This document shows positions 33,753 through 45,619 of a stretch of 64,000 nucleotides of DNA, piece by piece. A program made the translations under genes and the position numbers. The DNA is taken from the NCBI GenBank assembly GCA_001939145.1, contig LSRX01000817.1, positions 211,548 through 275,547 of the forward strand, given 5' to 3'. Each line of letters opens with the position of its first letter. Within the stretch, counting starts at the first letter, position 1. The notes under the pieces are model-generated. The model was not told the origin of the DNA. It was given only the letters and a program-made list of their open reading frames with translations, and ran no database searches. The DNA comes from Symbiodinium microadriaticum (Eukaryota > Sar > Dinophyceae > Suessiales > Symbiodiniaceae).

Positions 33753-34420
33753 CCTTGCGGTCTACCTCACACGGCCCAAGCTTTAGGGTTCCCTCGGTCT
33801 TCTGACGTCTGCCCAAGGAAAATCTGCTCCACCAAGCCCTGGACAAGCCGGCCGGTAGGCATCTGTCCGCCTGTTACTGAGAGCTGTAGGATTTTGGGGG
33901 GGGCTTTTGGGGCGTAGGGCCATTGGGGCGCTTTAGGAGAGGTTAAGGAAGATCCGTGGAGTAGGGCCAGAGCCGGAGGTTCAGATCTTTGCTCTCAACC
34001 CCTCTCTTCCTCCGCACCAGGTCTCCAGGTTTCATGCCTTGGGGGCTTCGCTCGGGTCTCCGAAGTCCTCCTCAAGACCCTAAGCCCCGAACCCCCCAAA
34101 AGCCTGCAGACCCTGAATTGCTGAAATCTGGGGCGCCCTTGCAGGGCATCTCAAGCCCAACATCATCAAGAGGAGTCCGAGGAGATCTGACTGGGCCCAG
34201 AATAGTACCATAGAAGCTGTCGCCAGCACCGCAAGCTCTCATTTTGCTACGTCGTAGTCACGGCAGGCCCTGGCCTATACTCTCCAAGCTACTGGTGCCA
34301 TAGCTTGACTGCATACTTGGTCTTTCCTCACGCAGCCATTACAAAGGGTTGAGGGATTTTGGCGGGGGAAGCGCTCAGGCTCCCTGATGTGTCTACGTTC
34401 AACATGTCACGGGTTCTCTA
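33753..34420. other. Unique sequence, no feature recognised
   Basis: Nothing recognisable on either strand. Confidence 0.5.
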
Positions 34421-34422
34421 AA

Positions 34423-34543
34423 CTACGGCTGATGATATAAAGCCTGCATGACCCATAATAAGGAACATACCATAATTATCATAATTCCCACCATACTCTA
34501 GGGCCCTTAAGGTAATGCAGGATTTATATCATCAACAGTAGGA
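34423..34543. mobile_element. Foldback element, family J
   Basis: Arms CTACGGCTGATGATATAAAG and TTTATATCATCAACAGTAG. Confidence 0.8.
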
Positions 34544-35014
34544 AGCCCCGTTGCTACTTATTATTCTGTGCAGGATCTCTCGGCCCTATTCCAGGAGTGC
34601 CCCTCAGAACTTGTCTTTTGCGGAGCGTAGAATAGGCCACAACCTTCACCCTAACACCAGTTTCCAGCCTAATTTGTTTTCAACCCTACACCCTGAACAT
34701 CCCTGAACATCCCTAAACCCTGAACCCTAAAACCTTGTCCCATCCGAGCTGCATTCGCGGTGTACATCTGCCCCGGCCATGATCAAAACATCCATCGCCG
34801 TCGCGATCTGAACAATGAGGATAAGATAAGATTTGGGGTATGTTCTACTACGAGTTTCTACTGTTGTGACAAGGAATCCAAAGCTACTAGGGAACGATGC
34901 TCCACTTATGTTAAGGAACCCTAAGGAATTGTCATCCGGGCTTACTGGGGAGTTTATGGATTCGGAAACCTCGCCTCCCACGGCGGCTAAGAGGTGACGT
35001 CTTAGCTTGTTCTT

Positions 35015-35123
35015 GGTTCCTGAGTAGCCTCTTTCTAATAAGGGTACCCTTTTTCCTACTATTCTGTTTTAGTAAGGGGGCCCTAAAATAAAAAGGGCAA
35101 AAGGGTACCACTCAGGGACCTAG
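35015..35123. mobile_element. Foldback-like element, family K (single copy here)
   Basis: GGTTCCTGAGTAGCC...AAGGGTACCC at the left and GGGTACCACTCAGGGACC at the right. Confidence 0.65.
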
Positions 35124-36240
35124 TGTTCTTCTGCTTTTGGAACATAAGGGGCCCAATATGGAACCGTATATGACAGGATACTAGTTTCTAGTAGGAGACC
35201 TACCTATCATCAGGGATGGTAGAGAAGGTAACCCCCCAGCTTGAACACGTCCCATATACTATATTACTTTCATTACGAAACCTCTTCTAAAAACTCTTAT
35301 AACCCCCTGAAAAGGACCCCTAAATAATGTGTTGGCTGACAAGGAGGTCCCTTGTGGAAGAATACCATCTGCTTCTGAATCATGTCAGATTTTTGGGGGG
35401 CTTGGGAGTTTAGTTGGGATTTAGGGTGTGGTTTGGGGTCCAGGGTTTTGGGTTTATACGATCTCGGTTCCATCGATTCATGTGCTATGCCACTAAGAAG
35501 GTGAGGACGACGATGCGAAAGGGGCACAAACGAAAGATACAGAATTTCAGACAGCTACACATCTCATGCATCTCATATATGCATTTCCGGGTCCTGTCCT
35601 ACCTTGAAGGTTTTAGTCCTCAATTCAGGCTAGACCTTTGATCCCATCCCAGACGTTCCCGGGAGTCATAGTTCACTCATAGAACACTACAGCTACCATC
35701 CACGACAGGGCATAAGATTCACTCTCCATCCTCATGCCCATTTTCATCCAGAACTTTTCGATGCTTCTCGGAAACTTCCGATGTTCCCCTGCTGCAGGCT
35801 TTGCCGCAGCGGCTTTGTGCGCCAAGGAACGCACTAGCGCTGGGGAGCAGCACTAAACCCACCGGTCCTCACCATGTCTGCTAAGTGACATTCAATTCCT
35901 CTACGCGTACCACACCGAAGCGGCCACAAGCCGTGAAGATGGATCTAAAACTTCTTCTCAGCAACAGCGAGAAGCATGGCGATCGCCAGCTTCGCGATTC
36001 CCGATGCCCTGCCAGCCATGCATGTGTATTATGATTATGATGATTATTGTTACGGTTGTTAGTACTATTGATTGTGATTACTAGTATGATCACTAATATT
36101 TTCATTATTAGATAAAAAACAAAGAAATGAACAACTATATGTATCTTCACACATGTAGACTCATTTACATCCACATATACATCTATAACACATAGATACA
36201 AGAATACATAAATACATAAATACATAAACAAACAAGTAAA
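35124..36240. other. Unique sequence, no gene recognised
   Basis: AT-rich from about 36020 on, with degenerate GATTAT and ACATA units. Confidence 0.45.
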
Positions 36241-36242
36241 TG

Positions 36243-36251
36243 TATATATAC

Positions 36252-36285
<34 letters not shown>

Positions 36286-36305
36286 GGATTGATTGATTGA
36301 TTTAT
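36243..36305. repeat. ATAG/ATTG tetranucleotide microsatellite
   Basis: GATA units followed by GATT units. Confidence 0.95.
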
Positions 36306-36387
36306 ATTTCTATGTCTTTATCTAGTTTTCTGTTCAAGCACATCCGCCTATAGTATGCATGCGTATTTTCTTATCTATGTATGTATC

Positions 36388-36445
36388 TCACTCTCGCTCT
36401 CTCGCTCTCTCTCTCGATGTTTCTTTCTCTCTTTCTTTCTTTCGT
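36388..36445. repeat. CT-rich microsatellite
   Basis: CTCT and TTTC units. A matching GA run lies at 36830-36862, inverse in orientation. Confidence 0.85.
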
Positions 36446-36831
36446 TACTCCTTGCTTCCTTCATCTCTCTACGTGGCTGCTTCAGGATGCATGGCTTCTG
36501 ATGCGCGTTGGATTCGTCAATCAGTCTGCCAGGTTTCTTTGCCTCAGAGCCCAGAAGTGGCTCACGGAGATCTTGCCCAGATCGGCGGATGAGCCGGCCA
36601 AGATAGCAGCCTGCCGGCGTGCATCCCGTCGGCATGTGGATCGAGCTGTCAGGTTCGAACTCTTTCCCAGCAGAAGCCATTGAACAGTGTCGGGGGCTGG
36701 GGGGAGGAAGTTCGGGAGGGAGAGGTCCCTCCGTGACACCTATCAAGTTTCGCGGTGGTTGTTGACGCAGGATAGTGAATAGGATGCCTTCAGGGATACA
36801 AGCTGAAGTATACGCTACAACGAAGCAAAGC

Positions 36832-36862
<31 letters not shown>

Positions 36863-37024
36863 GTGCGAACGTCACAGAGATACAGTAGACGGATAGACAG
36901 ACCGATAGATAGATTGAAACATAAACAGATGGACAATTACAAAGATAGACGGCTAACTAGACGAACAGACAGACAGATTAGCATGTGCATTTGCTAAAGT
37001 AGGCGCCGTCCGACAGGCTCTTCA

Positions 37025-37300
37025 CGAACCGATGTATCTGTTCTGTATGTATCTGTATGTATCTGCATGTACCTGTACGTGTGTATGTATGTGTATGTAT
37101 CTGTATGTGTCTGTTATCTGTATGTATCTGTATGTGTATGTATGTATGTATGTATGTATGTAATTATGTATGTATGTATGTATGTATGTATGTATGTATG
37201 TATGCGTCTGTATGTATGTATGTATGTATGTATGTATGTATGTATGTATGTATGCGTGTGTATGTGTGTATGTGTGTATGCATGTATGTATGCATGTGCT
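37025..37300. repeat. TATG microsatellite
   Basis: TATGTATC units, then long pure TATG runs (37137-37255). Confidence 0.95.
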
Positions 37301-37394
37301 TCTGTTTTTTACATGTATGCAGAACATTGGAGAAAAGCTGAGTAGGAAAGTGTCCAGCATTGCTGAGATCAGGTTTCGGCTTCAATATGCCCTG

Positions 37395-37497
37395 AGCCCT
37401 AGACCCTAACCCCTAAACCCTAACCCCTAAACCCTCAACCCCTAAACCCTAAACCCCTAAACCCTAAACTCCGAGACCCTAAACCCTAAACCTCCGG
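37395..37497. repeat. Telomere-like array, CCCTAAA orientation
   Basis: About 14 units. Confidence 0.9.
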
Positions 37498-39585
37498 GCC
37501 TGCAGCAAGGAGTGGGGTCGCCAGTGCAAGCATCCACCAGGGATCCAAAAGCCTCGAGCGGAAGTCAGCTTGGGGCCTCTCAGGGCTTTCGGGCTTTATG
37601 CGGTTGAGGCTTCTTAGGATTTTTTTGGGGGGGGTTAAAGTTTTTTTTGAGGTTAAGAAAGTAATTACTAGGGTTAAGGATTTGGGGTTCAACACCGGCC
37701 GGCTTGCAATTGAGAGCTGTCGGATAGGGGTCTCCATGATTCAGCCTTGTGTCTCGCTTAGGAGGGGAGGCCTGCATCTAGTCCCCCAGACTGGCAGACT
37801 TCTGTAAACTTTGATTGCACTACGCCTACAAATTCTGGCCGCACGCTGACAAACCCAGACGTCCCAGCCCCAGACTTTAAATGCGGCTTTTTCGCGGACG
37901 CCAGCTGCCGATTTGGTCACTGGGCTCGATCTGGTCACGTGGCGCATTAGTCTGTACTGCACTCAAGGGGCATCCAGGTGAGGCGCAAAGACCAAGGTGT
38001 CCATACACTCCATACACCATCATTGCGAAGCTTTACTTACACATATACAAGCACGGGTAGAACGAACTCATGGACATCAACCGGAAAATGGCGAACATAG
38101 CGACTCCTCACAGAACAACGCCTTCCAGGCTGTCCCTTTCCCGAAGGATCCATGGCGCCACCGTTAGCTGCGTGGGCATTTGACCGAAGTCCGAAGCACG
38201 CTCGATGAGCCGGAGGCCCAGAAATTTCTGTGTCACTGTCGTTGGCTTTAACCCAAGAGAACATATGTAGCTCTGAGCTCCGATGGATAGGATTTGACAG
38301 GCTAGCTGTGGATCCTCGCTGGGACTGCAACACAACATGAGATGCTCCAGGTGGGCACGCATTGGATCCTCTCCGGGATGATAACTGGAACCTAGTCATA
38401 ACCATGCTAACACCAATCGTAACACTGATGTCATACTGACAGTCCTCAAGACAGAAACAATCGCAAACACATCACACACACACACAAACACATACGGTAT
38501 GAATCTTAGTTCAACCAAGAAAGAGCTGTGAAACTTCGTCGGGCTGTCGCTGTCCTTACTAAAGGTTGAAGCTGCGGGCCGGTGTTGGTGAGCCTTACAT
38601 GGTTACATAAGGCCAACAATCGGTTGCTATGCTAGGGATTATATAAGCCTGCCGATGAGATGATGGACAGGAGTGAAGCGTGTGGGGAGAGAGTAGTGCT
38701 GGCTAAATGCCGGCTGTGGCCCGGAAATCATGCTACTAGCACATCCCCCTCAGCGCTCGTCTGGTCCGTGATAAAGCGCTTGCTCTGTTCTGGTGCAATC
38801 CTTGCTCTTGATGGCGTGCTGCCTTGGCCTTGGATGCTTCCAGCTCTCACTGGTCTCACCGCTCACCCTACACCTCGTCCTCAACCCCTACAGCCTGAAT
38901 CCCTTGGCTCAGCCTCTCAAAGCCTAGCATCCAAACTCGAAGTTACCAAAGCATGGTAGGGCTGATCCACGAAAGACAAGCTTCGCATGGCTCTTGGTGA
39001 AAGAGGCAAGCACTGCTCCCGTCATGCTCTTCATGGTCATCAAGCTGCAAGCATCCCTCTGGACAAGCCTTGCTCGAGGCTGCGTGTTTCTCACGCATCT
39101 TCGAAGCCCTACATAAAGATTCGAAAACACCCCGTCACCCACCAGGACCCAAACAGATGAACAAAAACGAGAGAAGACTCGGCTCTCGAATAGAACCCCA
39201 AGGAGCTGGCAGCTGCTGGTCGAACCCCAGAGTCCCCAGAAGGCCCGGCCCAGGTAGCTCCAGTCTGCCAGCTTGGAGCGTAGACGTTCGACGAAGCGCC
39301 GCTCTTCCCCCATCGAATCGCTGCTAATGGGTTTCCGGGCTAAGCACAGGCCGAGCTGAAACGGCATCGCAGAATCAACAAAAGAGTACAGGTCTGACCG
39401 AGTGGAGTTCATGCATCATCCGCCTGCCTTACGCTGCACCAAGTGAGCTCCACCTAAAGTGCGCGGCATGCCCAGGGACCCATAAGAAGCCAGTGAAATC
39501 AAAACGTCTATGCGTTTACCAACCGCGCACATGTCTTGCACTGCAAAGCCACAGTCGCCAACGCTGCAAACTCTAGTGAAGAAGC
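37498..39585. other. Unique sequence, no confident gene
   Basis: Longest recognisable-looking frames are 38924-39412 (listed) and a minus frame at 38362-38108; neither has a known domain. Poly-T/poly-G patch at 37620-37650. Confidence 0.4.
38924..39412 (-). CDS. Unassigned ORF, 162 residues
   Basis: Starts at a genuine ATG and encodes a mixed, non-repetitive sequence beginning MNSTRSDLYSFVDSAMPFQL. No family, domain or signal was recognised. It lies in 2 kb of unique sequence between telomere-like arrays and may be chance. Confidence 0.18.
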   Translation of the reverse strand: MNSTRSDLYSFVDSAMPFQLGLCLARKPISSDSMGEERRFVERLRSKLADWSYLGRAFWGLWGSTSSCQLLGVLFESRVFSRFCSSVWVLVGDGVFSNLYVGLRRCVRNTQPRARLVQRDACSLMTMKSMTGAVLASFTKSHAKLVFRGSALPCFGNFEFGC

Positions 39586-39589
39586 CCTA

Positions 39590-39852
39590 CAACCTAAATC
39601 CTGAACCCTACACCCTAAATCCTGACATGAAATCCCAATGCAACACAAAACCCCAACACCCGAAAGCACCAAATCCTCAGGCCCGGCTAAACCCTTGAAG
39701 CCCTAAGCCCTAAACTCCTAAACCCTCAACTCCTAAACCCCTTAATCCCCTAAACCCCCTAAACCCCCCTAAACCCCTAAACCCCCAAACCCCTCATCCC
39801 CTAAAGCCCTAAACGCTTAAACCCCCTAAACCCTGAAACTCCTCAACGCCTA
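39590..39852. repeat. Telomere-like array, CCCTAAA orientation
   Basis: Loose at 39590-39690, dense at 39695-39850. Left arm of a pair with 39937-40068. Confidence 0.88.
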
Positions 39853-39936
39853 AGCCGAGGGAGCCTCTTCCATGTGCCTGGCTCCCAGGTCTCCCCCAAC
39901 TCCGCGACCGATTCCACCGGGGCCCTCAGTAATGTA

Positions 39937-40068
39937 GGGTTCAGGGTCTAGGGTTTAGGGTTTAGGGGTTTAGGGTTTAGGGGTTTAGGGGTTTAGGGGT
40001 TCAGGGTTGAGGGTTTAGGGTTTAGGGGTTTAGGGTTTAGGGTTTAGGGTTTAGGGGTTTAGGGTTTA
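39937..40068. repeat. Telomere-like array, TTTAGGG orientation
   Basis: About 17 units; right arm of the pair, spacer about 85 bases. Confidence 0.92.
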
Positions 40069-40069
40069 G

Positions 40070-40495
40070 GTGTCCTTTAAAGGGATTCTTAAAGGGATCC
40101 TTTAAAGGGTTAAATAAGCCATCTACTATAAGAGGGTTCTATAATGAGGGGCCTTAATCAGTAAATTAGGGTTTTGGGGGTTCCTGAGTTATCATTATAG
40201 TGTAATGAACAATTGGAACAGGCTTTTGGGGTTCCTTATTATCATTATAGTGTAATCAATAATTGGAATAAGCTTTTGGGGGTTCCTTAGTATCATTAGT
40301 AGTGTATATACTGTACACCCAAACCCCCTAAATAATTAGAATAGGGCTTTGGGGCTCCTTATTGTAATCATAGTGTAATATACCCCAGGCCCAAAACCCC
40401 ATTCTAACCATTAAGTTTTTTGGTAGACCCCTTATAGAACCCTTTAAAGGAACTTCTTAAGGATCCGTTTAAAGGAACCCTATTCCAACTATTCA
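40070..40495. mobile_element. Family B element with internal tandem expansion
   Basis: Outer arms AAAGGGATTCTTAAAGGGAT (from 40078) and its inverse near 40440-40485. Inside, a unit with TTTTGGGGTTCCTTATTATC, ATTATAGTGTAAT and AATTGGAATA recurs three times (about 40170-40300). Confidence 0.65.
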
Positions 40496-40616
40496 GGCAC
40501 CCTTTTTCTTGGCTTTCGCATGGTGGCCTCTAGACGTCCCAAGCATTCCATCCCCAGTGCTCCCTGGAAAGGTAGGTGAAGAGGTCGGTGCAAGGCCTGC
40601 AACGCAGGGGGTTTTT

Positions 40617-40797
40617 GGCCCTAAAACCCTAAAACCCTAAACCTTAAACTCCTTAGCCCCCTAAACCCTGAAACCCTAACACCCCTAAGCCCCTAAGCCC
40701 CTCAACCCTAAACTCCTTAGCCCCTAAACCCTTAAACTCCTTAGCCCCTGAAACCCTCAGCCCCTACACCCCTAAACCCTAAACTCCTTAGCCCCAG
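40617..40797. repeat. Telomere-like array, CCCTAAA orientation
   Basis: Contains four CTCCTTAGCCCC variants; left arm of a pair with 40934-40968. Confidence 0.88.
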
Positions 40798-40933
40798 AAC
40801 CAAAGAGCCCTCGTCCCTTGCTGGGGCTCCGGGCCCCGGACGTGGCAGAAGCGCTAGCAGCCGCGAGAAACGGGGCACTCCAAGGCCAGTGGCGGGATCC
40901 TTCTTGGACCAAGCCTAAAGCCCCCCTTTTGAG

Positions 40934-40970
40934 TTTAGGGTTAAGGGTTTAGGGTTTAGGGTTTAGGGCC
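40934..40970. repeat. Telomere-like array, TTTAGGG orientation
   Basis: Short right arm. Confidence 0.75.
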
Positions 40971-40988
40971 TAAAACCCCCCTAAAGTT

Positions 40989-41112
40989 AAAGGAAGCTAC
41001 AGGTGAGGGGAGTTTAGGGTATATAGGGCTTCTATAATATAAGGCTTCCATAAGGTATATAGACCTTCTATAAGGCTCCTATAACGGTAACTACCCACCC
41101 TGAAAATGTCCC
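40989..41112. mobile_element. Foldback element, family G
   Basis: Close match to 30275-30376. Followed by a 45-51 base tandem carrying CAGGGTCAAAACCCATAA at 41133 and 41178. Confidence 0.7.
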
Positions 41113-41364
41113 AAATGAAGGGGCATTGTTCTACAGGGTCAAAACCCATAACACAAGGCAATTCTTCTACAGACTGTCAGGGTCAAAACCCATAATAAAC
41201 GGCTCTTATTCTACATTCTACATACTTTCAGGGTCCATCAGGGGCTTTGGCTTTTAGAGCTTATCGGGCTCAGGGTTTAGGGCAGAGCCGCTGACGGCTT
41301 GTGCTTCGTAGACGCGCGCGTTTCGCTCGTCGTCCGAACCCTGATTCAGGACACCTGCCCGGAN

Positions 41365-41460
41365 AGTGTATATACTGTACACCCAAACCCCCTAAATAAT
41401 TAGAATAGGGCTTTGGGGCTCCTTATTGTAATCATAGTGTAATATACCCCAGGCCCAAAG
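41365..41460. repeat. Family B fragment copied from 40307-40400, directly after a single N
   Basis: About 95 bases identical by eye to 40307 onward, starting immediately after the N at 41364. Confidence 0.85.
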
Positions 41461-41579
41461 AGCCTTGAGGGGTTTCGGGTTTTAGGGAATAGGGGTTATA
41501 GGGGGGGGGGGGATTTTGTGGAGGGGGCTTAGCGGTTTGGGGGTTGATAGGGGTTTAGGGTTTAGGGGTTTATCTCTGA

Positions 41580-42378
41580 AATGCCGAAGACCTGGGTTTT
41601 TTTGCTGTGGACCTGCTTGAATAGAGCACGTTGAAAACACGAAACCGCTCCTCGGTGGAGGCCGTATCGCCGACCACGACCTGAGCATCAGGGTTGCAAG
41701 GAGGGCTGGCAGTTTAGAGTTGCCCAAGGCTTAGCGTCCCGTGTAGACAAGGGTGCCCAGCTGGCTGTTCCTGTATGTTCCTGTAATGCTTGTTCCAGAA
41801 AAGCGCTCAATCTCACCACTAGAGCTTGAAATGCTCATGACTTTAACCCGTGCTGAGCCCTCCGGAAGCCAGAAGACTTGATGTCGCGATCATCGCAACA
41901 TCCCAGAGGCGGAACGTTGACGTGCAGTTCCCAAGAATCCGTGGAGCCGGTCTTACTTTTCCGGCCCCAGCACAATGGGCATGTCTTCTTTGAGGCGGCC
42001 CGCATGTGCAGCCGTATTTGAGCAGAGAGACATCCAAGAACGCCTCTGGATGCTCCTCGTGCACCTGTCGGAGGGTGGGTGTTGCTGGAGTAGAGCAGCA
42101 GAAGCTAGTCCAAGCTGCGGATACCACGCAAAGCTCGTAGTGATAACGATTAGCCCGCTGCTGTCGGATTTTGGAACTGCTCCATATTACGAGAAGCAGC
42201 TTGTTCTGATTGCACTTGGTGGCTAGACGGGGGCTTCAGACTTGTACAACTGTCAACACTAGGATCCCTGTTTCCCGTGAATAAAAAAGACCTGTAGCTG
42301 CGTTAAACCCTCACGGGGTGCCGCAACCGGTGAAGTTGGAATCTCAGATGCTAAACCCTGAGATTCAAAACCTACCTA
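41580..42378. other. Unique sequence, no feature recognised
   Basis: A 94-codon minus frame (42127-41843) without recognisable domain. Confidence 0.45.
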
Positions 42379-42380
42379 AA

Positions 42381-42470
42381 GTCTCCATTGTAGTTCCTTT
42401 TTGGGGTTACATTGTAGGATCCTTAATATAAAATTGGTTAAACCAAAGAAAGGAACTACAACGAAGACTA
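42381..42470. mobile_element. Foldback element, family E
   Basis: Arms GTCTCCATTGTAGTTCC and GGAACTACAACGAAGAC. Shorter core than 18386-18507. Confidence 0.75.
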
Positions 42471-42584
42471 GAGTAGAGGCAAGATCTCTATATCCTCAAA
42501 GTCCTTTCCTTAACACTTTCGTTTGACAAGTCCGGGCCCTGAACCCTGCAAGCTTAAGCCCTAAATCCAAAACCAACGCACTAA

Positions 42585-42687
42585 TGTAGGGGCCTGAATC
42601 GTTAGAATAGGGTTGTGAGGTATACTATGCTGTAATTATAATAAGGAACCCCCAAAACAGTATAGACAAAAGGATTTAGGCCCCGAT
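42585..42687. mobile_element. Foldback element, family B
   Basis: TGTAGGGGCCTGAATCGTTA at the left, GGATTTAGGCCCCGATGTTA at the right. The AAAGGGACCCTTTAAAGGAT segment after it (42720-42765) matches the outer flank at 40078. Confidence 0.7.
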
Positions 42688-42775
42688 GTTATAGAACCCT
42701 CTTAGAGTAGAGGCCCTTTAGAACCCGTTAAAGGGACCCTTTAAAGGATCCCTTTTAAAGGAGCCCTAAAGCCCT

Positions 42776-42895
42776 ATTAAACCCTAAACCCCTAAACCCC
42801 TAAACCCCTAAACTCCTAAACCCTAAAGCCCTAAAGCCCTAAAGCCCTAAAGCCCTAAACCCTAAACCCCTAACCCCTAAACCCCTAAACCCTAC
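42776..42895. repeat. Telomere-like array, CCCTAAA orientation
   Basis: Includes five consecutive AAGCCCT variants; left arm of a pair with 43037-43097. Confidence 0.92.
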
Positions 42896-43036
42896 ATTAG
42901 GCCCTTAGAGGCATTCTTCGCCAGAGCCCTGCCTGGTAGAGCCAGGGATTCAGCAAGCCGAGGGAGGGCCGCCCTGCTCGGCGCTGCGCTTCGTTCAGCC
43001 GAGAGACCTGGGCTTCCGTTCAGCTATAGCATCCTG

Positions 43037-43097
43037 AGGTTTTTAGGGTTTAGGGGTTTAGGGGTTTAGGGTTGTAACAAGGGTTTAGGGGTTAGGG
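43037..43097. repeat. Telomere-like array, TTTAGGG orientation, cut by the N gap
   Basis: Right arm; the assembly gap begins inside it. Confidence 0.85.
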
Positions 43098-44035
43098 NNN
43101 NNNNNNNNNNNNNNNNNNNNNNNNNNNNNNNNNNNNNNNNNNNNNNNNNNNNNNNNNNNNNNNNNNNNNNNNNNNNNNNNNNNNNNNNNNNNNNNNNNNN
43201 NNNNNNNNNNNNNNNNNNNNNNNNNNNNNNNNNNNNNNNNNNNNNNNNNNNNNNNNNNNNNNNNNNNNNNNNNNNNNNNNNNNNNNNNNNNNNNNNNNNN
43301 NNNNNNNNNNNNNNNNNNNNNNNNNNNNNNNNNNNNNNNNNNNNNNNNNNNNNNNNNNNNNNNNNNNNNNNNNNNNNNNNNNNNNNNNNNNNNNNNNNNN
43401 NNNNNNNNNNNNNNNNNNNNNNNNNNNNNNNNNNNNNNNNNNNNNNNNNNNNNNNNNNNNNNNNNNNNNNNNNNNNNNNNNNNNNNNNNNNNNNNNNNNN
43501 NNNNNNNNNNNNNNNNNNNNNNNNNNNNNNNNNNNNNNNNNNNNNNNNNNNNNNNNNNNNNNNNNNNNNNNNNNNNNNNNNNNNNNNNNNNNNNNNNNNN
43601 NNNNNNNNNNNNNNNNNNNNNNNNNNNNNNNNNNNNNNNNNNNNNNNNNNNNNNNNNNNNNNNNNNNNNNNNNNNNNNNNNNNNNNNNNNNNNNNNNNNN
43701 NNNNNNNNNNNNNNNNNNNNNNNNNNNNNNNNNNNNNNNNNNNNNNNNNNNNNNNNNNNNNNNNNNNNNNNNNNNNNNNNNNNNNNNNNNNNNNNNNNNN
43801 NNNNNNNNNNNNNNNNNNNNNNNNNNNNNNNNNNNNNNNNNNNNNNNNNNNNNNNNNNNNNNNNNNNNNNNNNNNNNNNNNNNNNNNNNNNNNNNNNNNN
43901 NNNNNNNNNNNNNNNNNNNNNNNNNNNNNNNNNNNNNNNNNNNNNNNNNNNNNNNNNNNNNNNNNNNNNNNNNNNNNNNNNNNNNNNNNNNNNNNNNNNN
44001 NNNNNNNNNNNNNNNNNNNNNNNNNNNNNNNNNNN
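43098..44035. other. Assembly gap
   Basis: 938 N. The open frame drawn across it is an artefact. Confidence 1.
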
Positions 44036-44118
44036 AATGATCAAGTTTTTAATCCATATTAGGGTTTTATTATCCCAGAAATGCAAAATTGTTTCCAACA
44101 AGACAAGGACCCAGAAAT
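44036..44118. mobile_element. Foldback element, family H, left end lost in the gap
   Basis: Matches 16845-16929 (TTTTTAATCC, AGGGTTTTATTAT, AAGGACCCAGA). Confidence 0.6.
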
Positions 44119-44119
44119 G

Positions 44120-44190
44120 TACCTAAACCCTAGACAAAACCCAAAACCCTAAACCATAACCCCTAAACCCCTAAACCCTAAACCCTAAGC
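44120..44190. repeat. Telomere-like array, CCCTAAA orientation
   Basis: Left arm of a pair with 44315-44410, spacer about 125 bases. Confidence 0.85.
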
Positions 44191-44314
44191 TAATAGTCTC
44201 CCCCCATCTGAGCCCGGGTTCCGGCGCTGCACGGCTCCCTCGGATCAGGTTGTGCAGGGGGCAGCCGGAGCGATTCACCTGGAATTCGAATACCGTCCGG
44301 AAGGAAGGGCTTCG

Positions 44315-44412
44315 TTTGGGGTTTAGGGTTTAGGGGTTTAGGGTTTAGGGGTTAATTAGGGGTTTAGGGTTTAGGGTTGGGGGGTTAGGGTTTAATTAGA
44401 GGTTTAGGGGTT
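44315..44412. repeat. Telomere-like array, TTTAGGG orientation
   Basis: Right arm; contains two TTAATTAG interruptions. Confidence 0.85.
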
Positions 44413-44542
44413 AAGGCTTGTCTCAATTAGGCTTAAGTCTGAGGGAGGGTTCCCTCTGGACGGGCTTCTGCAGATATGAACATGGAGCTAGGAGCCTGCT
44501 CCGACGGAACACGGGCCGACCCCCCCCCCCCCCCCGTGCCAA

Positions 44543-44659
44543 AATTCTGAAGCTGGGTTCTTGTTAAGGATTTAATTTAAGTTTCCATCATAGTAAATAA
44601 TATGGTTTCCTTATTATGGTAACTTAAATTAAATCCCTTAACAAGGACCCAGGAATTCT
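44543..44659. mobile_element. Foldback element, family I
   Basis: Long arms: GGGTTCTTGTTAAGGATTTA and TAAATCCCTTAACAAGGACC, extended outward to AATTCTGA and AGGAATT. A poly-C run (44520-44535) lies just before it. Confidence 0.85.
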
Positions 44660-45440
44660 TGTGACGAGCCGCGTGCTGGCAGGGTATCTCCAATTGGCCA
44701 ACCTCGGAATGGGAAAACACTAGGGTTTTTTGAAAGCGAGCGTGATCTTCAAGTAGGTTGTTGTGCTTGCATAATAAAGAGGGATTGAACATTTTACACA
44801 TTTTCCACGAAACTTGCCTGGTAGTTCCAGTTTGACATCTGTCATGTAGGCTTCGACATGCACCGACTGTCAACAAGGCTGCTGGCGCTACTATCGTGAC
44901 ACGGGTGAAAACGCCGACCACAACCACCAGCACACGCCCCAGCTACCAACCCCGTCGGCCACCGATATCATTCTCATTGTGACTTTCTGACTATCTCGTT
45001 GCTGTTTCAAGCAGAAGCTCTGGTGTAGAGCTAGGACCGCAGCTAGGCAGCTAGGACTTGTGACAATCGACTAGAAGAAAGCGACAAGAATTGTACTGGC
45101 GAGGCTGTAGCGAACGCGGCTAGGGATCCGAACACTCTGTTGTGCCGGTCGCAGATCACGACACATGAGAACATGCCAAGTACATGGATGCCGTTCTCCT
45201 TCCTTCAGGTGGCTTTTTCTGCTGGCTCGTTCCATTTCGGGGCCGCTGCTGTCCACAGTCCGTGAGCCTCTTAATCTGAACTTTCTCCCCCCTCTCCCTT
45301 CGCATCCACAGAAATGAAAAATGCCGAAGTGCGTGAAGGGAGTCGTTGCGCACATGGCATGGAAGGCAATCCTGGGCCATCTCTAACCCTTAGCATCAAA
45401 CATGGCCCAACAGCCGCATATAATATGGTCTTTAGGCCCA
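44660..45440. other. Unique sequence, no feature recognised
   Basis: Minus frames of 118, 94 and 74 codons, none recognisable. Confidence 0.45.
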
Positions 45441-45445
45441 AAAGT

Positions 45446-45540
45446 CCCCTAAATCCTAAACTCTAAATTCTAAACCCTAAACCCTAATAAAGCCTAAACC
45501 CTAAACCCTAAAATAGGAGTCCTTTGAGGGTTTAGGGTAC
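45446..45540. repeat. Telomere-like array, mainly CCCTAAA orientation
   Basis: Turns to TTTAGGG in the last 20 bases. Confidence 0.8.
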
Positions 45541-45619
45541 GACTCTCGGACTCCAGACTCGAGGCTCTACGACAAGACCAGTGTGGACATTTTGAGCGCT
45601 TTGGGAAGCTGTCCCTTTG

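Noticed and set aside
36640-36680. Possible tRNA B box (GGTTCGAAC)
   Set aside because: No A box at a fitting distance and no cloverleaf could be folded.
43085-44101. 338-codon ORF
   Set aside because: It runs across the assembly gap.
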